This document shows positions 1 to 8,102 of a stretch of DNA of 45,749 bases, one piece after another. The DNA lies in NCBI GenBank assembly GCA_964468725.1, contig CAYXVU010000015.1, positions 1 to 45,749 on the forward strand, given 5' to 3'. Source of the DNA: CAYXVU01 sp964468725 (GTDB lineage: Bacteria; Acidobacteriota; Blastocatellia; UBA7656). The stretch's first letter is position 1. Every line of letters begins with the position of its first letter. Position numbers and translations under genes: made by a program. A model generated the notes under the pieces. The model saw only the letters and a program-made list of their open reading frames with translations, had not been told where the DNA came from and ran no database searches.

Positions 1-43
1 GATGATTCGCGGCAACCGTCTTTTCTGATAACGAGAGGGTGAG

Positions 44-448
44 GTGAAGAAGAAAAAACTAACGGCAAAGCGAAAGTCTGAATTGTGCCTGCAATGCGGC
101 AAGTGCTGTATGAGCATGACCTTTTTCGGCGGTGAAGTGGATGCCGAAGCGCGCGACGAAATTTATTGGATGGAGTTGCATGGCTTCAAAATCGAATATG
201 TCGAAACCGCCGGGCGCACAGATTATTACTTCTCGATTCCTAAACGCTGCGATGCGCTGACGGAGATCGAAGCGGCAAACGGCGCGACCCATTACGTCTG
301 TTCAGTCTATGAGACGCGCCCGCAAATGTGCCGCGATTATGATGGCAGCGTTGAGGGGCCGCTTGGCGTTGCCGACTGTTTGTGGCGCATTGAGATGGGA
401 CAGCCTGTAAGCCCGACTTCGTTGGTGCAACTCAGGGCAACAAGATAG
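44..448 (+). CDS. YkgJ-family cysteine-cluster protein
   Basis: Protein of 134 residues from a GTG start with a purine-rich stretch (GAGAGGG) just upstream. Near the N-terminus it carries CLQCGKCC, followed by CSVYETRPQMCRDYDG. This C-x2-C-x2-CC ... C-x(n)-RP-x2-C-x2-Y arrangement is the signature of the YkgJ/UPF0153 family, thought to bind zinc or an iron-sulfur centre. The catalytic role of the family is not established. The protein has no signal peptide, so it is probably cytoplasmic. It is a single gene, convergent with the large regulator gene that ends at 583. Family call is confident, function is not. Confidence 0.82.
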   Translation: MKKKKLTAKRKSELCLQCGKCCMSMTFFGGEVDAEARDEIYWMELHGFKIEYVETAGRTDYYFSIPKRCDALTEIEAANGATHYVCSVYETRPQMCRDYDGSVEGPLGVADCLWRIEMGQPVSPTSLVQLRATR

Positions 449-582
449 GGGCAGAATCTAAACGCCAATCTGTCGGTGCCGGGTAACAGCAAGAAGAGTC
501 GGGTGCTTTATAAGCCATCAACACGGGTTGGTAAGATTTTCCCTGACAACTTCAACGGCTGCCCGCGCTAACCTTCGCCAAC

Positions 583-2517
583 TCAATTCGGCTCTTCCAT
601 CCCTAGTTGCCGCAACAATGCAAGGAATTGCGCATCCGAGCGTAAACTGTCAAATGCGGGGTCAACGCTCACCCAATTCAATTCGGCGCGATGATCCTCG
701 TAGGCTTGCTGCAAACAGGTAAGCGCAGCCCCTTTTTCCCCCAAGCTGGTATAAACCGCCGTCAGGTCTACTGGCGAGATGCTCTGCTGGTCGCCGACTT
801 GCAACGCCTGCCGTAGAACCCGCCGCGCTTTGTTGGTCTCTCCGCACGTTGCGTACCCTTGTGCCAGTAGAGCCAGCCCCGTCGGATCATCTTCGCTGAG
901 GCGTGAGATCGCCTGCCAATTCGGTAAAGCCGTCTCGCAGTCATTCTGCCGCGCACGGGCCAAGCCAATTCCCGCTTCGATCAACAACAGATAGGCCGGA
1001 GTCGGCCCCAATTCACGTGTCTTCTCAAATTGTCGGATCGCTTTATCATACTGACGGGAGTAATAGTAGGTCTGCGCCAGATTGAGATTCATAACGATGG
1101 AGAAGGGGTCTAAACGTAGTGCCTTGTCGAGTTCCTCAAGGGCTTCGGGAAAACGTCCTCTGATGGTTAAATACCGGCTATACCATTGATGCGCGGTTGC
1201 ATAGTTAGGCTGTAGATCGAGGGCACGTTGAAAGGCGCGCTCCGCTCTTTGCCAATCTCGATCATACAGAAAGAGTAACCCTGCTGAGGCCTGCGCTTCG
1301 GCCAGATCGGGGTTTAACGCTAAAGCTTTGGCCGTCATCGCCCGCGCCTTTTCAAGAGACGCCTCTCTGTCTTGATCGAGTCTGGCGAGCACGCTGTAGC
1401 AATCGGCCAAGCCTGAATAACCGAGCGCATAGTTCGGGTCTAGTTCAATAGCCTGCTGAAAAGCAGCAATCGCCTTTTGGTATCCGTCAGCGTTGCGCTG
1501 GTTCCAGAAGAATCGCCCTTTTAGATACGCATAATGGGCTTCGCTGTTTTGCGTATCTTGACTGGCGAGTTGCCGATTGTCTTCATCGGACAGTCGCACG
1601 GCTAAACTCTTGGTTACCCGTCTGGAGATCGAATCTTCTAGGGCAAAGATGTCAGTGTAATCTTCATCGAAGGTCTCTGCCCATAGCGGCAGGCCATCGG
1701 CGACGCGCAGCATCTGTACGGTCACACGGATCCGGTCGCCCGCTTTTTGAATCGTGCCATCCAGCACACTGTAGACTTGCAACTCCGCGCCAATAGCTAA
1801 CGGGTCTTGCGCAACTCCCACATACTTCATGATTGAACCGGTTGGGCGCACGATCAAGCTCTTCGTCTTACTGAGTTTGGTAATCAAAGCATCACTGATT
1901 CCCATGCCGAGATACTCCTCTTCGGGACTTCCTAACAGCTTAAAAGGAAGCACGGCAATCGAGGTTTCTACGGGCGCGACTGGCGCAGGTTGTGGCCGTA
2001 TGAACAGCCACAGACAACCGATGAGCATTAGACTGCTGGCTGCAAGAGTGGCGGCTAAGACTTTTCTACCCGTGCTTCCGTGTCGCAGGCGGGAACTCGA
2101 ATTGCGCGCTGCGGCAGCCTCTTGTTCGGTTGGTTGCTCAAGCGCAGGAACGGCAGCGCCATCTAGCGCCGTTACCGAAGCGCCTGACTCTGACCGTTCT
2201 TCCTTCAGGTTTGCCACAAAGCGATAGCCACGTTTGGAAACGGTCTGAATGTAACTGGGTTGATTGGGATTATCACCAAAGGCCTTGCGCAATGCCGAGA
2301 TGTGAACCAGCAGATTAATCTCTTCGACCCGCACATCCGGCCATACCCGTTGCAGGAGCGCGCTCTTTTCGACGACCTCTCCGTTGCTCTCGATTAGCGC
2401 CAGTAAAAGATCAAAGGCCTTCGGCGAAATGGCCAAGAGATCATGATGACGAAACACTTGGCGGGTTTGTCGGTTAATCAAGAAAGGGCCGAAGCGATAG
2501 AAGGGTTCACTTTGCAT
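583..2517 (-). CDS. CadC-like winged-helix regulator with membrane segment and TPR domain
   Basis: About 644 residues. Residues 1-105 form an OmpR/PhoB-type winged helix (RQVFRHHDLLAISPKAFDLL ... VSKRGYRFVANL). A single hydrophobic segment at about 150-172 (AATLAASSLMLIGCLWLFI) crosses the membrane. It is followed by a FlgO/TolB-like domain (SIAVLPFKLLG ... YSVLDGTIQKAGDRIRVTVQ) and then about 300 residues of tetratricopeptide repeats (ALGYSGLADCYSVLARLDQD, YATAHQWYSRYL). This layout is typical of one-component transmembrane regulators that are abundant in Acidobacteriota. The signal is unknown. The reading frame is open further upstream to 2712, but the winged helix begins right after the ATG at 2517, so I chose that start. 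It is divergent from the thioredoxin gene at 2761, which is a plausible target. Confidence 0.88.
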   Translation of the reverse strand: MQSEPFYRFGPFLINRQTRQVFRHHDLLAISPKAFDLLLALIESNGEVVEKSALLQRVWPDVRVEEINLLVHISALRKAFGDNPNQPSYIQTVSKRGYRFVANLKEERSESGASVTALDGAAVPALEQPTEQEAAAARNSSSRLRHGSTGRKVLAATLAASSLMLIGCLWLFIRPQPAPVAPVETSIAVLPFKLLGSPEEEYLGMGISDALITKLSKTKSLIVRPTGSIMKYVGVAQDPLAIGAELQVYSVLDGTIQKAGDRIRVTVQMLRVADGLPLWAETFDEDYTDIFALEDSISRRVTKSLAVRLSDEDNRQLASQDTQNSEAHYAYLKGRFFWNQRNADGYQKAIAAFQQAIELDPNYALGYSGLADCYSVLARLDQDREASLEKARAMTAKALALNPDLAEAQASAGLLFLYDRDWQRAERAFQRALDLQPNYATAHQWYSRYLTIRGRFPEALEELDKALRLDPFSIVMNLNLAQTYYYSRQYDKAIRQFEKTRELGPTPAYLLLIEAGIGLARARQNDCETALPNWQAISRLSEDDPTGLALLAQGYATCGETNKARRVLRQALQVGDQQSISPVDLTAVYTSLGEKGAALTCLQQAYEDHRAELNWVSVDPAFDSLRSDAQFLALLRQLGMEEPN

Positions 2518-2628
2518 ACACCTAGTAGTCTTAAGGATTAATAAGTAAATCTTTAAGCCCCTTAATGTGAGCAGTTGATCTAGCATCAAACCGGCACAAG
2601 AGCCGAGTCGCAAAACCACCATCAACGT

Positions 2629-2648
2629 GCTTCGGCTGGAGCCGAAGC
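2629..2648. repeat. Short perfect inverted repeat between divergent genes
   Basis: Arms GCTTCGGC and GCCGAAGC separated by four bases, in the 243-bp space between the winged-helix regulator (start 2517) and the thioredoxin gene (start 2761). It could be an operator for the regulator or a transcript hairpin. There is no T-tract, so a terminator is unlikely. The rest of the interval shows only an AT-rich patch just before the regulator start. Confidence 0.4.
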
Positions 2649-2760
2649 GCAGTTTATCACAAAAAAGCGGGTGCAGAAAAAGTCGGCTTAGCATTCGAAG
2701 CGAAATCAGCAAAGACCATGTGTACGCCTTTGAACCCGATGGCCGGCATATAGGAGTAGT

Positions 2761-3378
2761 ATGAACAGCGCATCAGCTTGGCATAAGAAAGTGGAGGTCG
2801 CCGCTAATATCGCCATTGTGGTTGTTGGCCTCCTTGTTTGTGGGGCGCTGGTCAAAAACTATTTCCTGAGTGGCAGCAAGAAAGTATCCTCGATAGCGCC
2901 GGTCACGGCCGGAACCAAACTAACGCTGCCCGGTGTTGATTGGCAGGCGACTCCGCAAACGCTGCTACTGGTCTTGTCGGATGGCTGTCGCTTTTGCACC
3001 GAGAGCGCAGCATTCTATCAAGAGTTGACTAAACAACTGGCGACTCGTTCCGATATTCGCCTGATCGCCGTATTCCCAACAGATGTCTATCGAGGTAAGG
3101 AGTATCTTAATCAATTGGGAGTTGGCGCGTTTGGCGAAGTGCGCCAAGCCTCGTTAGCCACAATCGGCGTCGTGGGGACTCCAACTCTCATCCTCGTAGA
3201 TGATCAGGGGGTTGTTGTGAATGCGTGGGCTGGAAAACTGCGAGCCGAAGAAGAGGCTGATGTATTTCGGCACCTGAAATTGCAAGCCGCCGAGCGCGCC
3301 CCTATGCCTGCGCGCGATGACCTGCGGTGGTTAATATCATTGTGGGTCGAGCCTACCCTGCGAGATGAGTTCGGATAG
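2761..3378 (+). CDS. Membrane-tethered thioredoxin-like protein
   Basis: 205 residues with an uncleaved N-terminal anchor (IAIVVVGLLVCGALV, about residues 18-32) followed by a thioredoxin fold exposed outside the cytoplasm. The active site is CRFC (Cys76, Cys79) after the beta strand TLLLVLSDG, and the expected cis-proline is in GTPTL (Pro141). Together these indicate a TlpA/redoxin-like thiol-disulfide oxidoreductase. A TAGGAGT ribosome site lies just before the ATG. The gene directly downstream (3508) encodes a secreted protein with nine cysteines, a natural candidate substrate. Oxidase versus reductase activity cannot be decided from sequence. Confidence 0.83.
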   Translation: MNSASAWHKKVEVAANIAIVVVGLLVCGALVKNYFLSGSKKVSSIAPVTAGTKLTLPGVDWQATPQTLLLVLSDGCRFCTESAAFYQELTKQLATRSDIRLIAVFPTDVYRGKEYLNQLGVGAFGEVRQASLATIGVVGTPTLILVDDQGVVVNAWAGKLRAEEEADVFRHLKLQAAERAPMPARDDLRWLISLWVEPTLRDEFG

Positions 3379-3425
3379 CCCTTGAGAGTCTTTGACGACA
3401 AAGGGGAAGGAAGAATCTCAGGCTC

Positions 3426-3453
3426 TTGACAAGTGCAAAAACAACTTTACTCT
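3426..3453 (+). promoter_or_regulatory. Possible sigma-70 promoter for the cysteine-rich peptide gene
   Basis: A perfect TTGACA at 3426-3431 is followed 16 bases later by TACTCT at 3448-3453. It lies between the thioredoxin stop at 3378 and the ATG at 3508. The -35 box is ideal, but the -10 box matches the consensus only at its key T, A and final T. It would let the small gene be transcribed separately from the thioredoxin. Confidence 0.35.
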
Positions 3454-3507
3454 CATCCGCCAATGTGTGGAGGGAGATCATTTCTCGACATTAAAGGAGG
3501 AAAGACG

Positions 3508-3747
3508 ATGCGACTGATGAAAAAGTTTTGTGTGTTGATACTGCTGATTGCTTGTTTGGGTCTGCCAACTTTCGGCTCCAGCTTAACGGTTGGTCTCGAT
3601 CCATATGATGAGTGCATCCGTAGTTGCATAGGCGAATTTCAAAACTGTGATGCTTATTGCATCTGCTACCGAGAATCTGCACCTTGCCATTGGCGATGTT
3701 CGCTCGAGCTTGATCTGTGCATTCGATGGTGCGATGACATTCCCTGA
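3508..3747 (+). CDS. Small secreted cysteine-rich protein with duplicated CX3C-X6-CX3C unit
   Basis: 79 residues, starting at the ATG that follows a near-perfect AAAGGAGG site. An upstream in-frame start at 3433 has no such site. Residues 1-23 form a signal peptide (LMKKFCVLILLIACLGLPTFG). The mature part of about 55 residues has nine cysteines. Eight of them fall into two equal 16-residue units: CIRSC-6-CDAYC and CHWRC-6-CIRWC, each CX3C-X6-CX3C, with one extra cysteine between the units. Such spacing suits a disulfide-stapled helical hairpin. I do not recognise a family. The neighbouring membrane thioredoxin suggests that its disulfides are handled outside the cytoplasm. Confidence 0.78.
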   Translation: MRLMKKFCVLILLIACLGLPTFGSSLTVGLDPYDECIRSCIGEFQNCDAYCICYRESAPCHWRCSLELDLCIRWCDDIP

Positions 3748-3836
3748 TCGCAATGTTGTTCTCTCGACCGCGATTCTTGATGGCAAACGGATAGGCGCTT
3801 TACTTTGGCTGTATGTATAGCGTATATCCTGAAAGC

Positions 3837-4592
3837 ATGGATCGGGCTCAAGAAGATTCTGGCAAGGGAATTCGTACAATCTTCTTCGATGCAGGCGGCA
3901 CGCTGATTCATCTGGATGCGGCACGCATCGCAGAGTTGCTTGGCGAGCGGTTTGGTATTGCGGCGGCTTTAGAAAAGTTTCCCCAAGCGCAATCGCTCGC
4001 CATGCGGTGCGTCGGTCAAATGGTTGCAGAGGGAGCAGGCTCGACCGAACGACTCAAACGCGAATTCTACGGCGTCTTGTTGCCGGAAATCGGCGTGCCA
4101 GCATCGCAACTTCATCAGGCAATAGATGAGGTGTTGAGGCTCGCTGAATCCGAAATGCTATGGCGCATGGTGCGTCCTGAAACGGCGACATTGTTGGGTG
4201 AGTTGCGGGCGCTGGGTTATCAACTCGCGGTCGTTTCCAACAGCGACGGACGCATCGAAAAAGCTTTTGTGGAGGCTGGACTCCACCGGCATTTCGACTT
4301 CTTCATCGATTCGTTTCTGGTCGGCGTGGAGAAACCCGATCCGCGCATTTTTCATCTGGCACTTGATCGGGCAGGCGTAGCAGCGGAAGCCGCAGCCTAT
4401 GTCGGTGACCTCTATGCCGTTGATATTGTCGGAGCGCGCCGCGCCGGATTGCTGCCGGTCTTGTACGACCCGCAGCATCTGCACGCGGACGCCGATTGTT
4501 TACGAATTCATGCCCTCAGCGACTTGCTGGCGGTAATCCGGTCAAACGCCGGATTGCAACCTCCATCTGCCGATTCACGCGGATTCGCGTGA
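3837..4592 (+). CDS. HAD-superfamily hydrolase
   Basis: About 251 residues. Motif I is FFDAGGTL (nucleophile Asp; the usual second Asp is Gly, as in several HAD subgroups). Motif II is VVSNSDGR, motif III Lys is in EKPDPRIF, and motif IV is YVGDLYAVDIVGARRAG. A cap domain lies between motifs I and II, so this is a class I HAD of the HDHD3/phosphoglycolate phosphatase kind. The substrate is unknown. The start is uncertain: the ATG at 3813 is also in frame, and neither has a strong ribosome site. No operon partner. Confidence 0.85.
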   Translation: MDRAQEDSGKGIRTIFFDAGGTLIHLDAARIAELLGERFGIAAALEKFPQAQSLAMRCVGQMVAEGAGSTERLKREFYGVLLPEIGVPASQLHQAIDEVLRLAESEMLWRMVRPETATLLGELRALGYQLAVVSNSDGRIEKAFVEAGLHRHFDFFIDSFLVGVEKPDPRIFHLALDRAGVAAEAAAYVGDLYAVDIVGARRAGLLPVLYDPQHLHADADCLRIHALSDLLAVIRSNAGLQPPSADSRGFA

Positions 4593-4629
4593 CCTGCGGA
4601 CAAGCCCGCCCTTTAGGCCGTCGCCCACC

Positions 4630-4651
4630 AAAGTTATCGAAAACTTTTTTT
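4630..4651 (+). terminator. Weak AT-rich terminator-like hairpin after the HAD gene
   Basis: AAAGTT and AACTTT can pair around a six-base loop, and the stem runs into seven T residues (4645-4651). It is 37 bases downstream of the HAD stop. The stem is short and AT-rich, so this is a weak intrinsic terminator at best. Confidence 0.35.
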
Positions 4652-4705
4652 CAGAGATGTATTTATTTTCTGTTGCCCGACTCTCCTGAGTGGGGCGACA
4701 ACAAC

Positions 4706-4770
4706 AGGCTGCATTGCTGAAGTATGGTCAGTGTGGGGAGAGCCTGACTATTGCCGAGACAATGCAGCCT
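4706..4770. repeat. 65-bp two-tier stem-loop beside the assembly gap
   Basis: Perfect 11-bp arms AGGCTGCATTG (4706-4716) and CAATGCAGCCT (4760-4770) enclose a second pairing of ATGGTCAG with CTGACTAT (one G-U pair), with internal loops between the two stems. It sits nine bases before the 100-N gap. It could be a REP/MITE-like element, the end of a repeated element that broke the assembly, or a structured transcript. The bases between the HAD gene and the gap hold nothing else that I recognise. Confidence 0.5.
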
Positions 4771-4779
4771 ACCTCTCTA

Positions 4780-4879
4780 NNNNNNNNNNNNNNNNNNNNN
4801 NNNNNNNNNNNNNNNNNNNNNNNNNNNNNNNNNNNNNNNNNNNNNNNNNNNNNNNNNNNNNNNNNNNNNNNNNNNNNNN
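4780..4879. other. Assembly gap of 100 N
   Basis: Exactly 100 unknown bases, the usual placeholder for a gap of unknown size. It removes the 5' part of the coding fragment at 4880-5241. Confidence 0.99.
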
Positions 4880-5241
4880 TTACAGACCGTACGAAACTGA
4901 TCGATCCGCGTTTCAAATTGAAAGAGAGGACAGCCAATTCCAGCAGCGCCGTTCGCCATCAAATCAATGTCACGGAAGCGGCTGATGCGGTGGTCTTGCC
5001 GGAGAAGACCGTTACGTTGAGCGCTAGGATTATCGCGCAAAGCGGTTTTCAAAGCGATGAGATCAAGCAGGTATTTGCCGTCGGCAATCGCTTGGCCATT
5101 CAACATAACTCGGCGCAGGAGTCGGGAGGCGCAAATGTCATGCGATTGGAAGCCGACTTTCATCGTATGACGACGGGCGTAACTGAAATCTATTGGGACA
5201 GCGTCTTCAAGACTTTTCTCTTCGCCAACGTTGAATCGTAA
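4880..5241 (+). CDS. C-terminal fragment of an unidentified protein (5' end in gap)
   Basis: An open frame of about 120 codons runs from the gap to a TAA at 5239-5241 with codon use like the neighbouring genes (GCC, CGC, TTG, ATC common). It contains VTLSARIIAQSGFQSDEIK and IYWDSVFKTFLF. I do not recognise the family. The opposite-strand frame over the same bases is also open but has less natural composition, so I favour the plus strand. It is convergent with the cytochrome-like gene ending at 5265. Confidence 0.45.
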
Positions 5242-5264
5242 GCGAACCGACGTTGCCCGCCGCC

Positions 5265-6578
5265 TCAGCGCATTCCGGCTGGCTCACCGTTGCTACGTGG
5301 ACTGGCGAGCAACAACGCGCATAGCGGTTGCTGTGACAGGGCTGACCAGCGGACGGGTTGAGCGGGTGAGTTAGGGTTCTTCGGATTAGCCTCAGAATTG
5401 TCGAAGTATGCCAACACTTCAATGCGGGTATCTTTCGGCAAGGCAATGGGGCGTTTGAAGTAATAGGTCTGTTGCCAGTCGTAGCGATGCCCTTGCGTCC
5501 AGATCAATACCTCTTCGCTGCCATCCGGTCGCGTCACCATCGCTTGCAAAGAGACGATCAGACCATGCACGCGCGGACGGATGGCAATCGCTTCCGTGTC
5601 TTCTGTCAACTGCAAGGTTGCTTTCACAGGTTGCAGCGCGGCGCTTACGGGAATGAGCGCCTTGCTATCGGTGATGGCGACTTCGCGCGCTTGTTTGAGG
5701 GGCGGCGTTGCCGCGAAATAGAGGCCAATAGCGCTCTGATCTTTCGCCGCTTCGCTCGTTCCGCGATAGCGCACCTCTGCAACGATGCGCGAGCCTGCGG
5801 GAATCATCTGGCCGACGCCTTCCGGCAGATGCACAACTCGTTGACCGGGAACCCACGTTGCTAAAACGGATGATGAGAGATGCGGGACAGGGGAGGGCTT
5901 GCCGCGCATCGGTTTGCTATTGGCAGGTTTTTGACTTTCTCCCTTTTGCAGATAGAAAGTTGTCGAATAGACCACTGCGTTATTGGTCGGCAATAGATCA
6001 ATCGCCGTGAGCCAACGATCTTCTTTAAGATTCGTCGCCAATGCAAAGGTGCGCGTTTCATCGCTGTCGGCGGCGATGCGTTGCTCTGCCAGTTTGAGCG
6101 TCAAGTCGGGTTTGCCCAACGGCCAGTCATTCGAGTAGAGCGGGCGCGCAGGCAAATCTTTGTCCTCTCCTTTGGGCGCGCCGCCTTCAACCCAATTAAC
6201 GATCAGATCAACTTCGCGCTGTGTCAGTTCCGGCACATTACGAAACTCGCCGTACCCTTTAACCGCGTGCCAGACTGGCATGCGCTTTTCGAGCATCTCT
6301 TCTTTGATGGCTTTTGCCCATGGGCGCGCCTCTTCGTAGGTCAGCAGCGACCAAGGGGCGAAACCGCCGGGTTTGTGACAACTGAAACAGTTGCGCGCAA
6401 GGATGCGGACGACCTCTTTGTTGAACCGCACTTTTGTCGTGATCGGTTCGTGCGCCTGGCTGCGCTCCGTCCATAGTGCGGTCAGGAAGAGGGCACTAAA
6501 AAGGGCAAAGGCGCAGAGGCGCAAAGTTACCCAGCTTTGCGCCTCTGCCCGTTGAGGAATGAAGGAAACGGATCGCAT
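5265..6578 (-). CDS. Degenerate cytochrome c / PHM-like protein, copy 1 (copper ligands lost)
   Basis: About 437 residues; last gene of a four-gene tandem family. An N-terminal export signal is followed by a monohaem c domain with CFSCH and the family block EARPWAKAIKEEM ... KRMPVWHA. The rest aligns throughout with the PHM-like (copper type II ascorbate-dependent monooxygenase) part of its neighbours, but key positions are changed. The adjacent His pair is YS (VVYSTTFYLQ), the third His is Arg (AEVRYRG), and the H-x-H motif is R-x-H (RPRVHGL). The tail with DEMM is replaced by an unrelated end. It probably keeps haem and the fold but is not a copper oxygenase. The ATG at 6578 directly follows an in-frame TTG; no clear ribosome site. 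Confidence 0.85.
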   Translation of the reverse strand: MRSVSFIPQRAEAQSWVTLRLCAFALFSALFLTALWTERSQAHEPITTKVRFNKEVVRILARNCFSCHKPGGFAPWSLLTYEEARPWAKAIKEEMLEKRMPVWHAVKGYGEFRNVPELTQREVDLIVNWVEGGAPKGEDKDLPARPLYSNDWPLGKPDLTLKLAEQRIAADSDETRTFALATNLKEDRWLTAIDLLPTNNAVVYSTTFYLQKGESQKPANSKPMRGKPSPVPHLSSSVLATWVPGQRVVHLPEGVGQMIPAGSRIVAEVRYRGTSEAAKDQSAIGLYFAATPPLKQAREVAITDSKALIPVSAALQPVKATLQLTEDTEAIAIRPRVHGLIVSLQAMVTRPDGSEEVLIWTQGHRYDWQQTYYFKRPIALPKDTRIEVLAYFDNSEANPKNPNSPAQPVRWSALSQQPLCALLLASPRSNGEPAGMR

Positions 6579-6731
6579 CAATCTAACTCGTCGTGAAGAA
6601 GGGCAGAGAACAGAATACAGAATTCAGGGATTGAAGAATTCAGAATGGAGATAGCAACGCGGTGCGCTCATCACCTGGCTGATTCCGAATGCTCAACTCC
6701 GTCTGCTTGCATTCTTTTCTCTGTTACTCGC

Positions 6732-7961
6732 TTACTTGCTTTGCCCGACGATGTCTGCAGGTTTCTTCGTCGCCTTCGAGTCGAAGGTGAAACTCATCCA
6801 GCCGATCATCATCTCTTCCCACGTCTGATCGCCCCACTTCACCTCTTTGGCGGGGTCGGGATTGTACTTGTTATTGGTCGAATTATCGAAATGCGCGATG
6901 CAATCTACACGGCTGCCTTTGGGCACGCGCAGCGGTTGTTTGAGCACATAGTAGGCTTGCCACGCGAAATCGTATTTCGGCACTGAGAGGATGACTTTCG
7001 AAGTGCCGTCAGGGAAGGTGACGGTGTACAGGAAATCTTTGCCGCGCAGATGCATGTGCGGCATCAGGGAATGAATCTCGCCATCTTCGGGGAAGGTGAA
7101 AGACGATTTCACTTCATAATTGGCATCACCCGGCGGAATGGCAAACCGCGCATTCATAATCGGGCGGGTGATGATTTCGTTTTTGACCGGCTCTTTGGCA
7201 AAGGTCAGGCCAATGAAGGAACGATCTTTGACGGCTTTGCCGGTCGGCGTATAGTGCACCTGAAAGATGAGGCTCGAACCCGCCGGAATGCGTTTGGCCA
7301 GACCCGGCGACATCACCGCCGGTTGTTCGCCGGGCGCGTAACCGACCAACAGTTTCTGTTCGGTGCCGCTTTTGACGAAGACAATGATGTGATGCACGAC
7401 TTCGCGGTTATCGGGACGAATCTCGGCTCTTTGTACCCACATATCTTCTTTGAAGTTGGTCGGCACGGTGAAGTATTGATATTGGACGACACCGTCAGCA
7501 GGAACCGCATAGGCTTCGGGCATGGAGAAGACGGCGTCGGGTTTGCCAATGTTCCAGCCCTCGGCGAATTGCGGAGCCGGAGGCAAATCTTTCGGATTGC
7601 CTTCCTTCGCGCCTTGATCCACCCAGGCGACGATGATGTCTACATCTTTTTGCGACAAGCGCCGATCATTGGCAAACTCGCCGTAATGCGGGTCGGCGTG
7701 CCAAGGCGGCATGACGCGGGTCACGACTTTCTCTTTAATCGAACGCGCCCACGGGCGAGTCTCTTTGTAGCTGGTAAACGACATCGGGCCGATTTCGCCG
7801 GGGCGATGGCACGATACGCAGTTGGTGTTGAGAATCGGCGCAACATCTTTGCTAAAGGTGACTGCGCCTTTGAGGTCGCTGGCGCTGCTCGTCGCCAGCC
7901 CCCATACGCAAGCCGTAACGAAGAAGACGGCAATTGCCGATATGGCGATTCTTTTCCTCAT
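6732..7961 (-). CDS. Cytochrome c / PHM-like copper monooxygenase family protein, copy 2
   Basis: 409 residues from the ATG at 7961, which has AAGGAGG nine bases upstream; a start at 8027 is also in frame but lacks this. Signal or anchor segment IAISAIAVFFVTACVWG, then haem motif CVSCH with RVMPPWHADP as likely axial-Met region. It has the six residues matching PHM copper ligands: His pair in VVHHIIVF, His in FQVHYTPTG, H-x-H in MPHMHLRGK and Met in EEMMIGW. It lacks the roughly 60-residue insertion seen between the first two of these motifs in copies 3 and 4. Predicted to be exported and redox active. The substrate is unknown, and real hydroxylase activity in this family is unproven to my knowledge. 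Confidence 0.87.
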   Translation of the reverse strand: MRKRIAISAIAVFFVTACVWGLATSSASDLKGAVTFSKDVAPILNTNCVSCHRPGEIGPMSFTSYKETRPWARSIKEKVVTRVMPPWHADPHYGEFANDRRLSQKDVDIIVAWVDQGAKEGNPKDLPPAPQFAEGWNIGKPDAVFSMPEAYAVPADGVVQYQYFTVPTNFKEDMWVQRAEIRPDNREVVHHIIVFVKSGTEQKLLVGYAPGEQPAVMSPGLAKRIPAGSSLIFQVHYTPTGKAVKDRSFIGLTFAKEPVKNEIITRPIMNARFAIPPGDANYEVKSSFTFPEDGEIHSLMPHMHLRGKDFLYTVTFPDGTSKVILSVPKYDFAWQAYYVLKQPLRVPKGSRVDCIAHFDNSTNNKYNPDPAKEVKWGDQTWEEMMIGWMSFTFDSKATKKPADIVGQSK

Positions 7962-8102
7962 CCTTCGGTTCCTCCTTGGCGGATTGTCTGCTGCACTCAC
8001 TGTCCGGTCAGTCGCCTGATCGCTCAAAAGAGTGCATATGCTGATGCCCTCACAGCCGGGCTAGTGATTGAAAGACCTGAAACTTCAAAACGGCAAATTG
8101 AC

